Source of the DNA: Bacteroidales bacterium
GTDB taxonomy: Bacteria; Bacteroidota; Bacteroidia; Bacteroidales; UBA12077
DNA: 9,100 nucleotides
Assembly: GCA_030600865.1 (NCBI GenBank)
Contig: JAUVUS010000068.1
Location: forward strand, 1 to 9,100
Direction of reading: 5' to 3'
The notes beneath the pieces are model-generated. The model was not told the DNA's origin and made no database searches. It saw only the letters and a program-made list of their open reading frames with translations. Shown here piece by piece: positions 1 to 5,936 of the stretch. Position 1 is the stretch's first letter. Each line of letters starts with the position of its first letter. Made by a program: the position numbers and the translations under genes.

Positions 1-153
1 AGAGACAAAACTTTTCATTAAGTCTGTGAAATGCGCATGCGAATATGGGAATAGAAGCTTAGATTTATTATTTAGAAGCTTTTCTCTAAAGACACGAAAT
101 TCATCTTCTTTTAAATTGCTAAAAACATTCCAGTCAAAATAGACTCGTATCAT
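1..153 (-). CDS. PIN-like domain protein, N-terminal fragment (runs off left edge)
   Basis: An open frame starts at an ATG at 153 and stays open to base 1, giving the first 51 residues. It begins MIRVYFDWNVFSNLK and continues to a KLLFPYSHAHFTDLMKS stretch. The start resembles the first strand of PIN-fold nucleases, where a short hydrophobic strand ends in a conserved Asp (here D7) followed by WN. The S-H-x-H-x-x-D-L segment could hold a second acidic residue (D44). PIN proteins usually act as metal-dependent RNases, often toxins, but no antitoxin is visible here and the catalytic C-terminal half lies outside the window. The gene lies just upstream of hairpin element 1 and separate from it. 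That the frame is coding is fairly likely; the PIN assignment is inference from a short stretch. Confidence 0.55.
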   Translation of the reverse strand, partial: MIRVYFDWNVFSNLKEDEFRVFREKLLNNKSKLLFPYSHAHFTDLMKSFVS

Positions 154-183
154 AAAAGCTGTTTTTCAATAAAATATATTACG

Positions 184-316
184 GCTAACGGTCCTTGGGT
201 ATGAAGCTGTGCGGGATTTTCGCCCTGTTTCAATGTCCCCCGTTACCGAAAGTTAAAGATAACTAAAATTGTCAAAAAACCACTGAAACCCGCATGCTTT
301 ATGACCCAATGTTAGC
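184..316. repeat. Imperfect palindromic intergenic element, copy 1 (attC-like hairpin)
   Basis: The ends form a long interrupted stem: GCTAAC (184-189) pairs with GTTAGC (311-316), TTGGGT (195-200) with ACCCAA (304-309), AAGC (204-207) with GCTT (296-299), GCGGG (211-215) with CCCGC (289-293), and GTTTCA (227-232) with TGAAAC (284-289). Unpaired bases sit between the blocks on both arms. It shares a TTTTCGC-CTGTTTCA-TGTCC core and a CCCGCATG right arm with the element at 2189-2317, so it is a repeat family and not a chance hairpin. It fills the gap downstream of the lipoprotein gene and could also act as its terminator. A folded recombination site such as an integron attC is possible, but the usual RYYYAAC/GTTRRRY cores are not clear. 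Confidence 0.65.
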
Positions 317-329
317 AAACGTTTTTCAT

Positions 330-737
330 TCAAAATTTTCCAAGTATTATTTCTCCTTGTCCCTTAAATATTAGCTCGTTACCTTTTTCATAATATCTTG
401 TCATTTGGGGAATTAACTGTCTCAAATCTTCAGCGAAATCAGAATCACAGCATATTTCTGTACAATATGTATCTCCTAATTCAATACTTCCTTTACTTAT
501 TATCTTATATTGTCCACCACAACTATTTACATCTAGATTAAAAGTAAATGTCGTATCATTGATAAATTCAAAAATATAACTTTCTGCTGCATTTAAATAA
601 GATAATTCTCCTTGCTTCTTTATTTTTATAACTTTCCAGTCATTTAAAGTTATATCAATTTCAGTATCAATATTTTCTTTTTCACACGAGAAGAATATAA
701 TTAGAAACAATCCAAGCCAAAATATAAGTTTATTCAT
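330..737 (-). CDS. Small META-like lipoprotein, unknown function
   Basis: A 135-residue predicted lipoprotein. Residues 1-18 form a signal peptide with a hydrophobic core and a lipobox ending FFSC, so Cys18 would be lipidated; the acidic residues after it (EKEN) fit an outer-membrane or surface lipoprotein of Bacteroidota. The mature part has a strand-rich pattern: an early W, a YIFEF-NDTTFTF hairpin, an NSCGGQY motif, a C-x3-CCDSDF segment and a closing YYEKGNELIFKG-GEIIL. That order resembles META/HslJ-type or lipocalin-like small beta proteins of this phylum. The resemblance is by eye, so function is left open. It is a lone gene: hairpin element 1 lies 13 bases beyond its stop and an IS has landed about 83 bases upstream of its ATG, where it may have removed or replaced the promoter. 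Confidence 0.8.
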   Translation of the reverse strand: MNKLIFWLGLFLIIFFSCEKENIDTEIDITLNDWKVIKIKKQGELSYLNAAESYIFEFINDTTFTFNLDVNSCGGQYKIISKGSIELGDTYCTEICCDSDFAEDLRQLIPQMTRYYEKGNELIFKGQGEIILGKF

Positions 738-787
738 GATACAATTAATTTAAGTTGTTTCCATAAAGATGAATTATCAATATTATT

Positions 788-820
788 GGTTGCGTTAAGT
801 TATTGAATTCTGCGCGCTCA
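788..820. repeat. Left remnant of a third hairpin element, cut by the IS
   Basis: This stretch (GGTTGCGTTAAGTTATTG then a CTGCGCGCTCATGTC-like tail) matches the left arm of the element at 2189-2317 (GGTTCGCAGTTAAGCTATTG, then TTTTCGCTG...CATTGTC). It stops at the left end of the IS. Its stem partners are found directly beyond the right end of the IS: GTTATTG here (799-805) pairs with CAATAAC at 2181-2187, and CGTTA with TAACG at 2191-2195. The simplest reading is one palindromic element split by the insertion. Confidence 0.5.
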
Positions 821-845
821 TGTCTCGTGCTAAAATACGTTGACA
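821..845 (+). repeat. IS terminal inverted repeat, left
   Basis: Begins TGTCTCGTGCTAAAATA and pairs with 2149-2173 read on the other strand, 22 of 25 positions identical (mismatches at positions 3, 4 and 18). It lies just beyond the orfB stop codon. Confidence 0.85.
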
Positions 846-849
846 TATT

Positions 850-1641
850 TTAGCTGTTTTTTGTTAAAGATAATTCATTTTTTGGTTTTCTATTAAATGA
901 GTAGGATGGAAGTTTATATTTTCCATTCAAATGTGCTTGTTCTGGTGTTAGCATTTTGCAGCTACGATGTGGTCTTTTGTGATTATAAATGTAAATTGAC
1001 TTTTTGATTTCTTTTACAGCCATCAAGTGATTCTTAAATCCTTCACCAATTGCAAACTCTTGTTTTAAGATACCATTCACTCGTTCAGCAATGGCATTTT
1101 CATAAGGGTCTGAGTTCTCTGTCATACTAATCTGGATATTATTCTCTACGAGCATTTGAATGTAATCATTGCTACAATACTGAAAGCCTCTATCAGAATG
1201 ATGTGTCAACTTTCTTTCAGTATACTTTTTTCCATTCAGAGCCATTTTTAGGGCATTTAGAGTCGATTCTGTTCTTAAGTTATCAGATAGTTCAAAACCA
1301 ACAATTCGTTTGGAATATGCGTCTGTAATCAAATGTAAATAGTTAAATCCATCATCTGTGTGTATGTAAGTTATATCGGCAACCCAGACCTGCTCAGGTT
1401 GGATTATTTCAACTTCTTTAATCAGGTTTGGATACTTCCTGAAACGATGTCGTGAGTTTGTTGTTATTACTGCTGTTTTCTTCTTCTTGACTAACATTCC
1501 ATTCTCTTTCAAGATGCTATTAAGTTTGACTCTTCCTATTTTAATATTCATTTTTATTAAATCGTTTTTTATTAATCCGTAAACTTTTTCGGTACCTAAT
1601 TGTGGTTGTTCATACCTAATTTCCTGAACCAGCTTTATCAC
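850..1641 (-). CDS. IS3-family transposase OrfB (DDE integrase core)
   Basis: The catalytic half of the transposase. From the GTG at 1641 it is 263 residues. The integrase core shows the DDE triad: D89 in VWVADITYI, D150 in HHSDRGFQYCS and E186 in NAIAERVNGILKQE, with the 35-residue D-E spacing of the IS3/retroviral integrase group, plus the RPHRS...TPEQAH ending. The frame is open much further upstream, to a TGA at 1825-1827, and encodes KIKVRILCKRFGISRQAFYQ, the usual helical start of IS3 OrfB. The GTG is therefore only the first start codon met, not the biological beginning. In IS3 elements OrfB is normally made as an OrfAB fusion by -1 slippage at 1791-1797, here about 420 codons long in all. 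The catalytic domain looks undamaged. Confidence 0.9.
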   Translation of the reverse strand: MIKLVQEIRYEQPQLGTEKVYGLIKNDLIKMNIKIGRVKLNSILKENGMLVKKKKTAVITTNSRHRFRKYPNLIKEVEIIQPEQVWVADITYIHTDDGFNYLHLITDAYSKRIVGFELSDNLRTESTLNALKMALNGKKYTERKLTHHSDRGFQYCSNDYIQMLVENNIQISMTENSDPYENAIAERVNGILKQEFAIGEGFKNHLMAVKEIKKSIYIYNHKRPHRSCKMLTPEQAHLNGKYKLPSYSFNRKPKNELSLTKNS

Positions 1642-1730
1642 ATTTTGACTTTGTGATAAAGCTTCAGAGGCTCTCTGTAGACTCTGGTAGAAAGCCTGAC
1701 GGCTTATCCCAAATCGCTTGCATAAAATCC

Positions 1731-1824
1731 TTACTTTGATTTTTTCTTTCTTATCTTTCTGAGATCTTCTATCTGCGATTTGGGTAAGTACTTTTTTCGC
1801 AAGTTCGGATCTCCTGTTATTTAT
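1731..1824 (-). other. orfA/orfB overlap with -1 frameshift heptamer (1791-1797)
   Basis: Read leftward, the sequence CGA AAA AAG in the orfA frame contains A AAA AAG (1797-1791), the classic IS3 -1 slippage heptamer; slipping back one base enters the orfB frame exactly. AGGAG (1815-1811) lies 13 bases ahead of it, where IS911-type elements carry a stimulatory Shine-Dalgarno sequence. Apart from a TAA at 1821-1823, the orfA frame continues open past the heptamer to a TAA at 1731-1733 and encodes a plausible OrfA tail (NLRKKYLPKSQIEDLRK). The overlap, the heptamer and the tail all suggest that orfA once ran to 1731 (129 residues) and that the TAA at 1821 is a later nonsense change. Confidence 0.75.
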
Positions 1825-2120
1825 TCAATGATTTCCCAGGCTACATCATCTATTTCTAACATAGCTTCAAGTTCTTCAATACGCTTTTCTAAGCGTTTAA
1901 CTTTGTGTTTAGGATCATTGGAATGTTTCTCTGCCATGCGTTTGTTTTTAGCTAAGATACTATAGTTTTCAATCCAACGATCTACTGTTGAAGGATTTAT
2001 TTGATATTTAATGGATAATCCTCGTTTGGAGATTTGTCCATTGTCATATTCCTGTACAATTTGCATCTTAAATGCATAGGAATAAATTTTTCTTGGGGGA
2101 CCTTGTGGTTTTTGCTTCAT
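1821..2120 (-). CDS. IS3-family transposase OrfA, apparently truncated
   Basis: A 99-residue DNA-binding subunit. Residues about 12-55 form the homeodomain-like helix-turn-helix of IS3 OrfA proteins (YSYAFKMQIVQEYDNG...GLSIKYQINPSTVDRWI), and residues about 70-95 form a leucine-rich coiled coil (VKRLEKRIEELEAML) used for multimerisation. It binds the terminal inverted repeats, and in the fused OrfAB form supplies DNA recognition. The stop at 1821 falls 23 bases before the slippage heptamer, and the same frame reopens immediately after it, so this is probably a shortened OrfA; the full form would be 129 residues. The ATG at 2118-2120 lies 28 bases inside the right inverted repeat, a normal position. 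Confidence 0.85.
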   Translation of the reverse strand: MKQKPQGPPRKIYSYAFKMQIVQEYDNGQISKRGLSIKYQINPSTVDRWIENYSILAKNKRMAEKHSNDPKHKVKRLEKRIEELEAMLEIDDVAWEIIE

Positions 2121-2148
2121 GTTGACCTGCCTTTCTTTTGAAAAAAAG

Positions 2149-2173
2149 TGTCAACCTATTTTAGCACGACGCA
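2149..2173 (-). repeat. IS terminal inverted repeat, right
   Basis: Read on the minus strand it begins TGCGTCGTGCTAAAATAGG and matches the left repeat at 22 of 25 positions. It lies upstream of orfA, where IS3 elements carry their own promoter. Confidence 0.85.
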
Positions 2174-2188
2174 AACTACACAATAACA

Positions 2189-2317
2189 TATAACGGTTCG
2201 CAGTTAAGCTATTGTGCTGGTTTTCGCTGTGTTTCATTGTCCACCTTTGAACAACATTACTAAGATAATATTTAGTCAGCAAACTACAAAACCCCGCATG
2301 TAGCAACTGCTGTTATA
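2189..2317. repeat. Imperfect palindromic intergenic element, copy 2 (attC-like hairpin)
   Basis: Terminal TATAAC (2189-2194) pairs with GTTATA (2312-2317), GCAGTT (2200-2205) with AACTGC (2305-2310), and a GCTA / TAGC block follows, with extra unpaired bases on the left arm. The internal TTTTCGCTGTGTTTCATTGTCC-type core and the CCCCGCATG right arm match copy 1. The total of 129 bases is almost the same as copy 1 (133). It directly abuts the right remnant of the third element (2174-2195), so two elements stood nearly back to back before the IS arrived. Confidence 0.65.
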
Positions 2318-2528
2318 AAATGGCCGCCAACTACAATCTTGTCAGTTTAGTAGAAAATATCAACGAAGTGCTAAATTGTTTTAGTTTTTTGGGAGGGATT
2401 ACCAATTGCCTAGAAGGCAAAATTGGGTTGGGATTACAAGCTCTTTTGCAATTGGATTGTGTGTTTGGTCTGGATAAATTATAAATGTGCTTGCAAGTGC
2501 GATGACTAAAGAGTTGTATCGAAAACAG
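2318..2528. other. Gene-free stretch with one doubtful 54-codon frame
   Basis: Between hairpin element 2 and the protease terminator no convincing gene is present. A plus-strand ATG frame at 2320-2484 would encode 54 residues starting MAANYNLVSLVENINEVLN. It has no visible ribosome-binding site or promoter, no recognisable family, and starts three bases after the palindrome. The minus strand is also open over much of the same stretch. I treat it as unproven. Confidence 0.3.
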
Positions 2529-2559
2529 AACATCCGAAGTTTTAAAGACTTCGGATGTT
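2529..2559 (-). terminator. Hairpin terminator of the protease gene
   Basis: AACATCCGAAGT (2529-2540) and ACTTCGGATGTT (2548-2559) form a perfect 12-bp stem with a 7-base loop, 20 bases beyond the protease stop codon. Read on the minus strand the stem is followed by TCTGTTTTCG, a short, imperfect U-rich run. A Rho-independent terminator is the natural reading given stem strength and place. Confidence 0.75.
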
Positions 2560-2579
2560 TAGATATTTGAAAAATCTCT

Positions 2580-4625
2580 TTAATGCTCAATTAACACCTG
2601 TTTGCTGTATTTCTCTCCTTTATAAATTACCTGTAAAAGGTATAACCCGTGTGGCAGGTTGCCGGTGTTAATCCTGAATGTTTTTTGGTGCGAATTGCCG
2701 GTGTAAACAGGAACAGACCTGTTATTGAATAATTTGACATGTATTTTATTATTATTGCCAGGCTCAAAATTATCATCCTGTATTTCTGCTTCGACATAAT
2801 CGTTGGCTGGGTTGGGAGAGATAGATAATAATGAAAAGCCCCCTCCGCAATCTACCGCGCTAACATATATTGTTGATGAATATTGAGATACTCCACATTG
2901 GTTTTCAGCTTCAACCTGAACTTGATAATTTCCTACTCTTGATGCCATGAAGTTAATAACAGGAGGAAAATTAAAAAAATAACTATCTAACATTAAATAA
3001 GGACTATTTTCTGTAAGGCTATATGTTGATGCTCCCGGTGTGGCGGGCATAACATAATCTTCTGTAACAAATTGGTATGCACATATTTCAGGATCAGGGT
3101 ATCTCGTATAAGGTTTGTATGGAATACCAACCCAAAAATCTTCCCTAACAGTAACATCGCCACAACCAGTACCTGAAATTACAGTTTGCACCCAACCCGA
3201 ACCACTTGTGGTAGAACTTGCAGCTTTAACCGTATAATTATCTGTTCCTTGCCCACTAACATAGTTAAGATTACTGCTCTTTGTCCAGCTTACAGTTGTT
3301 CCAGACGGACAGTTATTAAGGGTAAATGTTGAGTTGGATGTACAGACTGTGGTGGGGTCGGAAATATAAGGTAATACTTTATAAGCATTTAATCGACCAT
3401 TTGCAACACATTTACCTTGTAAGTTACTTATATAATCAGAGTTTTGAATTATTCTCTGACGGATGTTTTCAGGCGATAATAATAGATTAATTGACAGCAT
3501 TAATGCTACTACGCCACTGACATGAGGAGCCGCCATTGATGTTCCATCTTTATATACGTATCCATCATTGGGTTTGCAACTATAAATATAGACACCAGGA
3601 GCAGCAATGTCAACTGTTGATGATCCATAATTTGAAAAAGATGCTAAGTTGTCATTTTTATCTGTCGCAGCAACCGAAATTATATTTGGAAGATCATATC
3701 CAGACGGGTAATAGGAAATATTATCATTGTTATTACTGTTATTTCCAGCTGATGCCACAAATGGTCTTCCATTTACTTCAATAGCATCTTTTAAAGATTG
3801 AGAATAACTCACTGAACCCCAGCTATTATTAGTAAGCTGTACATTCATTAATGTTGCATATTCAATAGCTTCTATTTCTCTGACGGTAGTTGAGTAACCT
3901 TGAGAATCAAATGCTTTTAATGCCATTATGTGTACATTAGGAGCTATGCCAGAAATTCCTATTTCATTGTTGTATTCAGCTGCTATTATTCCAGCACAAT
4001 GGGTTCCATGATAATGGTCGTCCATTGGGTCTCCATCATCATTAACAAAATCATAGCCATAATAATCATCCACATAATCATTATTGTCATCATCAATACC
4101 ATTATTGGGGATTTCATTAGGATTAACCCACATACTATTTTGTATATCTTCATGGTTGTAATCAATCCCTGTGTCAATAATCCCAACTACAACTGATGAA
4201 CATCCAAGTGTAATATTCCATGCCTGATCCATATCAATATCAGCATCATACTTACCACCAAACTGTTGGGTATTGCGTAAACCCCAAAGCTTTTCAAAAT
4301 GTTCATCATTAGGAATATCTGATATTTTTGTGATGTAATTTAGTTCAGCATATTCAATAGCTGGATTTTCCTGCAATTTGTTAATGATTATCTCTAAATT
4401 TTCTTGTCTATTGGGTATTTCCCAAAGTTCAGCATCAAAAGTCTTAAAGCGATGTTTTGTATTTGCATTCACCCCTTGCATAATTGAAGCCTTAGTGTTA
4501 TTTTTTAAACCTTGTTTTAATTTTACAATTATTTGATTCTCTACATAGTCCTTAGTTACAGATGGTTTTTGTGCATTAACCTGCAAGAAAATAAATAGAA
4601 GAAAGGCAAATGATAAATATCTCAT
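2580..4625 (-). CDS. Secreted subtilisin-like S8 serine protease with T9SS C-terminal sorting domain
   Basis: A 681-residue secreted peptidase. Residues 1-18 are a Sec signal peptide (cleavage likely after VNA). Residues about 27-100 look like an I9/fervidolysin-type propeptide that would chaperone and inhibit the enzyme. The S8 catalytic domain (about 115-420) has the full triad: D151 in GIIDTGIDY, H206 in HGTHCAG and S363 in GTSMAAPH, plus the oxyanion Asn N295 in ASAGNN. An Asp/Asn-rich insert at 168-203 is typical of this subgroup and may bind calcium. Two Ig/PKD-like beta modules follow (about 427-502 and 505-593) with paired cysteines. Residues about 598-681 are a type A T9SS sorting domain (SISPNPANDYVEAEI ... 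GLYLLQVIYKGEKYSKQVLIE), so the protein should pass the outer membrane by the Por secretion system and be anchored or released there. It lies 25 bases downstream of a lipoprotein gene, probably in the same transcript. The substrate is unknown. Confidence 0.95.
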   Translation of the reverse strand: MRYLSFAFLLFIFLQVNAQKPSVTKDYVENQIIVKLKQGLKNNTKASIMQGVNANTKHRFKTFDAELWEIPNRQENLEIIINKLQENPAIEYAELNYITKISDIPNDEHFEKLWGLRNTQQFGGKYDADIDMDQAWNITLGCSSVVVGIIDTGIDYNHEDIQNSMWVNPNEIPNNGIDDDNNDYVDDYYGYDFVNDDGDPMDDHYHGTHCAGIIAAEYNNEIGISGIAPNVHIMALKAFDSQGYSTTVREIEAIEYATLMNVQLTNNSWGSVSYSQSLKDAIEVNGRPFVASAGNNSNNNDNISYYPSGYDLPNIISVAATDKNDNLASFSNYGSSTVDIAAPGVYIYSCKPNDGYVYKDGTSMAAPHVSGVVALMLSINLLLSPENIRQRIIQNSDYISNLQGKCVANGRLNAYKVLPYISDPTTVCTSNSTFTLNNCPSGTTVSWTKSSNLNYVSGQGTDNYTVKAASSTTSGSGWVQTVISGTGCGDVTVREDFWVGIPYKPYTRYPDPEICAYQFVTEDYVMPATPGASTYSLTENSPYLMLDSYFFNFPPVINFMASRVGNYQVQVEAENQCGVSQYSSTIYVSAVDCGGGFSLLSISPNPANDYVEAEIQDDNFEPGNNNKIHVKLFNNRSVPVYTGNSHQKTFRINTGNLPHGLYLLQVIYKGEKYSKQVLIEH

Positions 4626-4650
4626 AGGGTTTAAATTTAAAATTATATTT

Positions 4651-4965
4651 TTAATTATTATTAATTATGGAAATAACTTCGAATAATTCAGGGTCACCTT
4701 CATTAAGTGGATATCCCTGTACCTTTTTCCCTTTTAAAGTCACATATTTATTTAAATAATCATTTAAATTAACATTATTACTTATCAACATGTAAATCAG
4801 ATTATCCTGATCAAAAAGAGTATGTGTTCCATACCCATAAATTGTCTCTCCTGATTTAATAATACCAGAAACCTGAATGTATTCTTTTTCATCATCATCT
4901 TCACAGCTAAAAGCCATAAAAACAATTATTCCGCACAGGAATAAAATTTTACTTAAGTTTTTCAT
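4651..4965 (-). CDS. Small acidic lipoprotein with OB-like pattern
   Basis: 104 residues. A hydrophobic signal sequence ends in the lipobox AFSC, so Cys21 would be lipidated; EDDDEKE right after it fits the acidic surface-export signal described for Bacteroidota lipoproteins. The mature part is about 75 residues of predicted strands: YIQVSGIIKSGE, HTLFDQDNLIYMLI, then LNDYLNKYVTLKGKKVQGYP and a closing FEVISI. The KYVTLKGKKVQGYP stretch is like the small OB-fold domains found in many lipoproteins of this phylum; this is a pattern match only. The gene precedes the subtilase by 25 bases on the same strand. A role tied to the protease (surface partner, inhibitor or chaperone) is conceivable but nothing in the sequence shows it. 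Confidence 0.75.
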   Translation of the reverse strand: MKNLSKILFLCGIIVFMAFSCEDDDEKEYIQVSGIIKSGETIYGYGTHTLFDQDNLIYMLISNNVNLNDYLNKYVTLKGKKVQGYPLNEGDPELFEVISIINNN

Positions 4966-5395
4966 AAGTTTAAATTTTTAAAGATAATAGTTGTAAATAA
5001 GTTTAAGGATTAACAAAAACTAAATTATTATAATTTTATTTATTTATTCAAGAAAATCTATATAATGAAACAAAAAAGTTATATAAAACAGTCAAATAAA
5101 CATAAAAGAACTTTATATTCAAATTCCAAATTTGCTTGTTAGAGCAAAAGTGGGTCGGCAAAAAAACTAAAACAATTTTCTATCGTACTTACTGAAACAA
5201 TCTTGGTAATTTCTGTATCAAACCGTTGCAGAAACTAAAATATAATTTATTATCAAAATAAGGATTACTTATCTTTTTGCAGAAGGTGTCAAAAAATAAA
5301 ATACAGTTTCAAAGAGTTATTTGCTTTTCAAATTAAGATGAGATTTTGTAGGTGAATTTACCTGAATGCGGCTTATTTATAACTTGTTTATATCA

Positions 5396-5448
5396 GTACA
5401 ATTTGTACATATTATTATTTAATATGGTTGTATATATGTACAATTTGT
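5396..5448. promoter_or_regulatory. Paired GTACAATTTGT sites, possible operator
   Basis: GTACAATTTGTAC at 5396-5408 is a perfect 13-base palindrome around one central base, and the 11-mer GTACAATTTGT recurs at 5438-5448. The copies start 42 bases apart, about four helical turns. This is the geometry of a repressor binding one DNA face, but the nearest start codon (4965, minus strand) is over 400 bases away, so a target gene is not evident. Confidence 0.3.
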
Positions 5449-5650
5449 GATTGTTTTCAATTTAAAATTAAAATAAATGATTCAATCAACAAAAACATAA
5501 TAATCTTTTACAATATTAAATATGACGCCTTGTCATAATAACTTTGTTATCTGAGTTCTGAAAATATCATGGCATGTCCTTTGAAAAATTATTAGTACTG
5601 AATTAGGTTAAACTAATAAAGGCTTGATAATGTTATGGATATGCTAGAGA

Positions 5651-5864
5651 ATAATTAGAAAATATCTCGGCTTCAGCAAAGTTTCAGCCAAAATTAAAAC
5701 CTAATTATTAGGTGTCTTAACCGCTAAAACCTTTGGATATTTCTATTCGTGATCTGGATAGGATTACAATATATTGATTGAAGAATTGAATCAAAGAGAA
5801 TATATTCCAGAAGGATAAAATGCCGGAAAAATATTGAGTTTAAAGAAGATATCCTTCTTTAAAG
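5651..5864 (+). repeat. Diverged direct repeat A (decayed sequence), partner at 8432-8666
   Basis: The first 44 bases (5651-5694) differ from 8432-8475 at only two positions; the rest aligns with gaps at clearly lower identity to the CTTTAAAG-type end. In one plus frame both copies read KYLGFSKVSAKIK and later YFYS, with several differences at third codon positions, but this copy has a TAA after KIKT and both lose frame at the TGA after YFYS. It looks like the remains of a gene or mobile element that I cannot name. Confidence 0.6.
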
Positions 5865-5897
5865 AAAAAGATGCAGAAAGAAAAAGTTGTTAATTTT

Positions 5898-5920
5898 TTG
5901 TTTAATTATTTAATAAACAA
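5898..5920 (-). terminator. Weak AT-only hairpin after the methyltransferase-like gene
   Basis: TTGTTTA (5898-5904) and TAAACAA (5914-5920) could pair with a 9-base loop, 16 bases beyond the stop. The stem has a single G-C pair and no U tract follows on the minus strand, so terminator function is doubtful. Confidence 0.25.
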
Positions 5921-5936
5921 TTGCACTTAGAATTTA

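Larger units (their letters stand above)
821..2173 (-). mobile_element. IS3-family insertion sequence, 1353 bp
   Basis: A complete IS3-type element: two overlapping frames (orfA with a helix-turn-helix, orfB with a DDE integrase core) between 25-base terminal inverted repeats that match at 22 positions and begin TG / end CA as in this family. Transcription runs leftward. No target-site duplication is visible: the bases just outside (TCA on the left, AAC on the right) do not match. Either the exact ends differ slightly or one side was later rearranged, which fits its position inside a broken hairpin element. OrfA carries an apparent premature stop ahead of the frameshift site, so this copy is probably unable to transpose by itself. 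Confidence 0.9.
4966..5936. other. 970-base gene-poor stretch
   Basis: No frame longer than a few dozen codons looks real on either strand. It is very AT-rich and contains three things worth naming: the GTACAATTTGT pair at 5396-5448, direct repeat A at 5651-5864, and a short piece (5352-5378, GTGAATTTAC...GGCTTATTTA) that recurs at 8673-8696 in the matching stretch on the other side of the two-gene module. The 5100-5340 part has short, stop-broken frames and may be older decayed coding DNA. I found no clear TTTG/TAnnTTTG promoter for the lipoprotein gene that starts at 4965. Confidence 0.5.

Noticed and set aside
1780..1965. Plus-strand frame of 61 codons inside the IS
   Set aside because: It is the opposite strand of orfA and of the orfA/orfB overlap, with low-complexity serine-rich content.
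2374..2390. A 17-base match (AATTGTTTTAGTTTTTT) to the reverse strand of 5161-5177
   Set aside because: The match is AT-rich and does not extend convincingly on either side, so common origin cannot be separated from chance.
2399..2590. Minus-strand frame of 63 codons beginning MSIKEIF and overlapping the protease terminator
   Set aside because: It overlaps the end of the protease gene, reads through the terminator hairpin, and shows no family or start signal.
3536..4196. Three frames of 66-88 codons within the protease gene
   Set aside because: They are antisense or out-of-frame readings of the Asp/Asn-rich and catalytic coding region, with biased I/M/H content.
5195..5240. TTTCTG / CAGAAA inverted pair in the gene-poor stretch
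   Set aside because: A six-base stem with a 13-base loop is expected often by chance and has no T tract or gene next to it.
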